This document shows positions 60,648-64,000 of a DNA stretch of 64,000 nucleotides, one piece after another. The translations under genes were made by a program, and so were the position numbers. The DNA is taken from the NCBI RefSeq assembly GCF_000772105.1, contig NZ_CP009355.1, positions 1,240,001 to 1,304,000 on the forward strand. The letters run 5' to 3'. Positions within the stretch are counted from its first letter, which is position 1. Every line of letters starts with the position of its first letter. This DNA is from Vibrio tubiashii ATCC 19109 (GTDB lineage Bacteria > Pseudomonadota > Gammaproteobacteria > Enterobacterales > Vibrionaceae). The notes beneath the pieces are model-generated. The model was given only the letters and a program-made list of their open reading frames with translations, was not told where the DNA came from and ran no database searches.

Positions 60648-60674
60648 ATATCGGCTAATTGACAATTTTCTTTA
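60648..60674 (-). promoter_or_regulatory. FliA (sigma-28) promoter of the chemoreceptor gene
   Basis: Minus strand reads TAAA, a 15-base spacer, then GCCGATAT. The consensus is TAAA-N15-GCCGATAA, so only the last base differs. Confidence 0.85.
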
Positions 60675-60927
60675 CGAATTAATCACCAGATGAATAGTTT
60701 TTATTCACCCTCTAAAAACAGTTCATGCGAGGTAAGATTTCAATATTGAAAAGTTGGATTTGAGAATTTCGTCCCCATATTTTAACTAACTGAAATTAAG
60801 GAATTTGTTTAAGTTCAATCAAACTACGTTGATGGCATTTTCATCAACCAGATAAATTACCTTTATCTCCAGTGGAACTTTTTAATCTCGCGAGCTACTA
60901 AGTGAAAAAATGAGGAGAAACAAGATC
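60675..60927. other. Intergenic region before the moxR operon
   Basis: About 250 bases of AT-rich DNA that must hold the promoter of the Bat operon. No hairpin, operator or small gene stands out. An in-frame ATG at 60910 overlaps the AGGAG ribosome site used by moxR. Confidence 0.5.
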
Positions 60928-61884
60928 ATGAATTCACACGCTCTACAACAATTGCGCGAATACCTAAATAGCCAAATCATTGGTCAGAGCGAACTGGTGA
61001 ACCAACTGCTTGTTGCATTGCTCGCTGACGGTCATATTTTAGTCGAAGGTCCTCCTGGATTAGCAAAAACGCGCGCGGTTAAATCCTTAGCAGATTGCAT
61101 CGAAGGCGATTTCCATCGAATCCAGTTTACACCCGACCTACTTCCAGCAGATCTGACCGGAACCGACATCTTTCGCCCAGAAACTGGCGAGTTTACCTTT
61201 CAATCCGGGCCTATTTTTAACTCATTGGTCTTAGCTGATGAGATCAACCGTGCTCCTGCAAAAGTTCAAGCGGCCATGCTTGAAGCAATGGCTGAGAAAC
61301 AAATTACAGCCGGTCGCAATACCTACAAACTTCCAGAGCTGTTTTTGGTTATGGCGACACAAAACCCAATAGAGCAAGAAGGTACTTACCCTCTACCAGA
61401 AGCTCAATTAGACAGATTCTTAATCCACCTAGATGTAAGCTACCCTGACGCCGAGAGTGAGTTAGAGATTCTGCGCCTGAATAGAGGTGAAGCGAAAGGC
61501 GATTTGGGCATTACACCTCCAACCCTTTCTCAAGCCGACATCTTTGCAGCCCGCCAATCGGTGCTAGACATTCATATGGCAGAATCGATCGAGCAATATA
61601 TCATTCGTTTGGTTATGGCAACCCGAAACCCGAGCCAGTACGATGATTCATTGAATCAGTGGCTTGAGATGGGAGTCAGCCCACGCGCAACGATTGCTCT
61701 CGACCGCTGCGCTCGCGCTCACGCTTGGTTAAACGGTCGAGACTTTGTCTCACCTGAAGATGTACAAGCTATGGCGTTTCCCGTTTTGCGTCATAGGCTG
61801 TTACTCAGCTATCAAGCGCAAGCGGAAGGTATTCACCCGAATCAAGTCATCAATAAGTTACTCTCGCTCGTTGGTAGTGCTTAG
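60928..61884 (+). CDS. MoxR-family AAA+ ATPase
   Basis: 318 aa. Walker A EGPPGLAKT near residue 43, Walker B LADEINRA near 102, sensor 1 MATQNPIEQEGTYPLPEAQLDRF, and an arginine-containing lid. MoxR proteins act as chaperones with VWA-domain partners, which are encoded just downstream. AGGAG ten bases before 60928 favours this start over the ATG at 60910. First gene of the Bat operon. Cytoplasmic. Confidence 0.95.
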   Translation: MNSHALQQLREYLNSQIIGQSELVNQLLVALLADGHILVEGPPGLAKTRAVKSLADCIEGDFHRIQFTPDLLPADLTGTDIFRPETGEFTFQSGPIFNSLVLADEINRAPAKVQAAMLEAMAEKQITAGRNTYKLPELFLVMATQNPIEQEGTYPLPEAQLDRFLIHLDVSYPDAESELEILRLNRGEAKGDLGITPPTLSQADIFAARQSVLDIHMAESIEQYIIRLVMATRNPSQYDDSLNQWLEMGVSPRATIALDRCARAHAWLNGRDFVSPEDVQAMAFPVLRHRLLLSYQAQAEGIHPNQVINKLLSLVGSA

Positions 61885-61894
61885 GCTCGTGGAT

Positions 61895-62812
61895 ATGCAA
61901 AATGCTTTGCCTCCCTATAGCGATGGCGTAGACCTAACACTGGATGAGTTGCTTTACTACAAGCAGCAATGTGTTAAATGGCTCCCACCTGCCAAGAGTT
62001 TATGGTCACAGATGCTTGGTCAACACCAAAGCAGACAGCTAGGCCGCGGTATGGATTTTAGCGAGGTGCGTCAATATCAAGCAGGCGACGATATTCGTGC
62101 TATCGATTGGCGCGTCACTGCTCGTACCGGAAAGCCGCATACTAAGCTGTTTTCTGAAGAGCGTGAAAAGCCAATCATGCTCTATCTCGACTTATCCGCC
62201 TCTATGTTATTTGGTTCTACCTTAATGCTGAAGTCTGTGCAGATGGCTCATATGGCAAGTTTGATCGCTTGGCTTAGTGTCGCTCAGCAAGACAGGATTG
62301 GCGCGGTGATCGATACGGGGCACCAACTCATTGAGCTCAAACCAACGTCGCGAAATAAAGGGGCGCTGGCTTTAACTCAGTCTCTGGTGAATTTGCATCA
62401 ACAACGGTTATCTGTAAAAAAAGAGTCAGATTATGATGTGAGTCATGCCTTGCAATCGCTCGCGCGTGTTTGCCCTAAAGGTAGCGAGATCATACTCTTG
62501 AGCGATTTTTCTCGATTCACCCAAACTCATGAGTCCAAACTTAGCCGCCTAAGCCAGCACAATCGCGTTCGAATGATTCAGATTTATGACCCGCTAGAAC
62601 GAGGGCAAACCGCTTATCGTGGCACTGAGCAAGTCTCCAATAAGCAACAAACTCGCTGGCTTGATTTTTCTTCTAACAAGACACGCCTCGGCATAGAACA
62701 GGCGTTCGAACAGCAGCAGACTCAACTACAACACATGGCCCTAAGGATGGGCATCAGTTTCTCTTCGCTCTCTAGCGATGCTGCTTTGACTCAACAATTA
62801 CATGGATTTTAA
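61895..62812 (+). CDS. DUF58 domain protein
   Basis: 305 aa. The DUF58 core RGMDFSEVRQYQAGDDIRAIDWRVTARTGKPHTKLFSEEREKP at about 50-95 leads into a VWA-like fold with the MIDAS-type LYLDLSASMLFGS. The start at 61895 is ten bases after the moxR stop; the longer frame overlapping moxR is a shadow. MoxR-DUF58-VWA sets are linked to stress tolerance and envelope assembly. Cytoplasmic, with a possible membrane partner. Confidence 0.92.
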   Translation: MQNALPPYSDGVDLTLDELLYYKQQCVKWLPPAKSLWSQMLGQHQSRQLGRGMDFSEVRQYQAGDDIRAIDWRVTARTGKPHTKLFSEEREKPIMLYLDLSASMLFGSTLMLKSVQMAHMASLIAWLSVAQQDRIGAVIDTGHQLIELKPTSRNKGALALTQSLVNLHQQRLSVKKESDYDVSHALQSLARVCPKGSEIILLSDFSRFTQTHESKLSRLSQHNRVRMIQIYDPLERGQTAYRGTEQVSNKQQTRWLDFSSNKTRLGIEQAFEQQQTQLQHMALRMGISFSSLSSDAALTQQLHGF

Positions 62813-62814
62813 CT

Positions 62815-63291
62815 ATGAGCTCTGAGACTCAAACATCACTTTTACCTTTAAACCCTATGCATTTACCGGAGCCACCAGCGTGGTTACCACTCGCTTGGGG
62901 ATGGTGGGCTCTGATTGGTGGCATGCTAACGCTAACCTTAGCAACTTGGTTGATAATTAGATGGAACAAAAAACGCCTAGCGCCTAAGAAGACTGCCTTA
63001 CGTCTGCTCGCTCAAGATCAAAAACCATCTGAAGCAATTGAGTTGGTTAGACAAGCCGCACTGTGTTACTTCCCTCGAGAAGAGATTGCCCAGTTAACTG
63101 GGAAAGATTGGTATCTGTTTCTCGACAGCCAATTGGCCACTCCGCGTTTCAGCGACAACTATGAAGCCTGGCAGCAAGCATTGTATAGCAAGCAACCTAT
63201 TGCAAATTCTGCAGAGTTGATACTGGATTGCAGTGAATGGGTAAGCCAAGCATTACCACCGAAGAAAAGAAGGGGTCACTCACGTGGCTAA
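62815..63291 (+). CDS. DUF4381 membrane protein of the Bat operon
   Basis: 158 aa. One transmembrane helix at about 28-48 (WWALIGGMLTLTLATWLIIRW) after a PEPPAWLPLAWG stretch, then a cytoplasmic helical domain (LRLLAQDQKPSEAIELVRQAALCYFPREEIAQLTGKDWYLFLDSQL) typical of DUF4381. It begins two bases after the DUF58 stop and overlaps the VWA gene by eight bases, so the operon is tightly coupled. Function within the MoxR/VWA system unknown. Confidence 0.9.
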   Translation: MSSETQTSLLPLNPMHLPEPPAWLPLAWGWWALIGGMLTLTLATWLIIRWNKKRLAPKKTALRLLAQDQKPSEAIELVRQAALCYFPREEIAQLTGKDWYLFLDSQLATPRFSDNYEAWQQALYSKQPIANSAELILDCSEWVSQALPPKKRRGHSRG

Positions 63292-64000
63292 TATTAGCTT
63301 CGTCTGGTGGTGGGCATTTTTGCTCTTGCCATTACCACTATTGATTTACTTTTTGGTGCCAGCGACGAAATCAACAGCACCAATCCAACTGCCCTATCTA
63401 CCAGCGTCAGCAAGCAATACTGTCCCAAACAATCGCTTGCCTAAGCTGCTCACTTGTTTGGTATGGCTTACTCTTGTTACGGCATTCGCGCGACCTGTAT
63501 GGTACGGTGAACCCGTTACGACATCGCCAAAGCACAGAGATCTTATGCTGGTACTTGATCTTTCATACTCTATGAGTCAAAAGGATATGAAAGATGGTCA
63601 AGGCGACTATATTGACCGCCTAAGCGCGGTTAAACATGTAGTGAGTGAGTTTGCCAAGCAGCGCAAGGGAGACCGACTTGGCGTGGTGCTCTTTGCTGAC
63701 CATGCATACCTACAAACCCCTTTAACGCTTGACCGTAATACCATTTCTGAGCAGGTAAACTCGTTAGTATTAAGACTTATCGGCGACAAAACTGCGATTG
63801 GCGAAGGTATCGGATTAGCAACAAAAACGTTTATCGACAGCGATGCCCCGCAAAGAGTGATGGTTTTGCTCAGCGATGGTAGCAACACATCGGGTGTACT
63901 TGACCCCATTGAAGCCGCACAAATTGCTAAAAAATATAACGCGACTATCTACACCATAGGCGTTGGAGCTGGAGAGATGATGGTCAAAGAGTTCTTTATG
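63284..64000 (+). CDS. VWA-domain protein, BatA-like (3' end missing)
   Basis: 239 codons from a GTG overlapping the DUF4381 gene; the frame runs off the window. N-terminal membrane segment (VWWWAFLLLPLPLLIYFLV), a second one near residue 65, then a VWA domain from about residue 88 with the MIDAS DLSYSMSQKDM (DxSxS) and VMVLLSDGSN. BatA-type proteins hold the VWA domain in the periplasm or at the membrane and pair with MoxR ATPases. The end and any BatB gene lie outside. Confidence 0.9.
   Translation, partial: MANISFVWWWAFLLLPLPLLIYFLVPATKSTAPIQLPYLPASASNTVPNNRLPKLLTCLVWLTLVTAFARPVWYGEPVTTSPKHRDLMLVLDLSYSMSQKDMKDGQGDYIDRLSAVKHVVSEFAKQRKGDRLGVVLFADHAYLQTPLTLDRNTISEQVNSLVLRLIGDKTAIGEGIGLATKTFIDSDAPQRVMVLLSDGSNTSGVLDPIEAAQIAKKYNATIYTIGVGAGEMMVKEFFM

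Noticed and set aside
61745..61894. Longer DUF58 protein starting inside moxR
   Set aside because: The added 50 residues are a shifted reading of moxR codons, and the DUF58 domain begins after 61895.
1..64000. CRISPR arrays, tRNA or rRNA genes, insertion sequences, prophage genes
   Set aside because: Looked for regular repeats, cloverleaf or rRNA-like stretches and transposase or phage proteins; none seen.

Overview
The window is a 64 kb piece of a Vibrio-type gammaproteobacterial chromosome, most likely the second (smaller) chromosome. The argument is gene content, not a search: gbpA behind a c-di-GMP riboswitch, hmp divergent from norR, a YcbX-like MOSC/ferredoxin-reductase fusion next to pyrC, nadE divergent from a nadD-like gene, three c-di-GMP signalling enzymes, two chemoreceptors and many LysR/AraC/HxlR regulators facing small metabolic genes. 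As I recall, several of these sit on chromosome II in V. cholerae. Coding density is high and genes are short-operon and mixed-strand. I see no rRNA, tRNA, insertion sequence, prophage or CRISPR array.

Layout. 1-2.2 kb: end of an aminophosphonate degradation operon (pbfA, phnX). 2.2-8.5 kb: cold-shock-domain proteins, a YafY/WYL regulator, yjjG, a LysR regulator, elbB, an iron-dependent alcohol dehydrogenase. 8.5-11.3 kb: an accessory-looking block with a dead dienelactone hydrolase, a DGPF/ECF42 sigma pair and a ParD/ParE-type toxin-antitoxin pair. 11.3-17.2 kb: small hypotheticals, a lipoprotein, an XRE regulator, the riboswitch and gbpA, a DacA-type carboxypeptidase. 17.7-24 kb: a ThrE-like exporter, arfA, cspA, yaeQ and the nitric-oxide module hmp/norR. 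24-31 kb: glutaredoxins, an HAD hydrolase and a run of exporters (MATE, two DMT, one MFS), two of them behind leader ORFs. 31-46 kb: LysR, a GGDEF-EAL protein, NAD synthesis genes, an acyltransferase, a chemoreceptor, a cytoplasmic GH13 amylase, a FrnE-like DsbA protein, an M14 peptidase, an AraC/DMT pair and a PAS-GGDEF cyclase. 46-54 kb: MOSC fusion, a Pmp3 proteolipid, pyrC, a membrane GGDEF cyclase, the MesX/MesD folate-independent methionine synthase pair and a Zur-box DUF1826 gene. 54-60 kb: SnoaL/HxlR, a small secreted protein, LysR/crotonase and a chemoreceptor with a FliA promoter. 60.9-64 kb: start of a MoxR-DUF58-DUF4381-VWA (Bat) operon, cut by the window edge.

How the parts fit. 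Themes are c-di-GMP (riboswitch on the chitin adhesin/LPMO plus three turnover enzymes), nitric-oxide defence (NorR boxes and a sigma-54 promoter in front of hmp), NAD and pyrimidine supply, metal/methionine economy (Zur box beside MesXD) and small-molecule export. The most unusual element is upstream of the DMT transporter at 26721: an 18-residue Leu/Trp-rich leader ORF followed by four segments that can form mutually exclusive hairpins, one of which encloses the transporter's ribosome binding site. I do not recognise this as a described system. A second good regulatory case is arfA, whose stop codon lies inside its own terminator hairpin, as expected for a gene made from non-stop mRNA.
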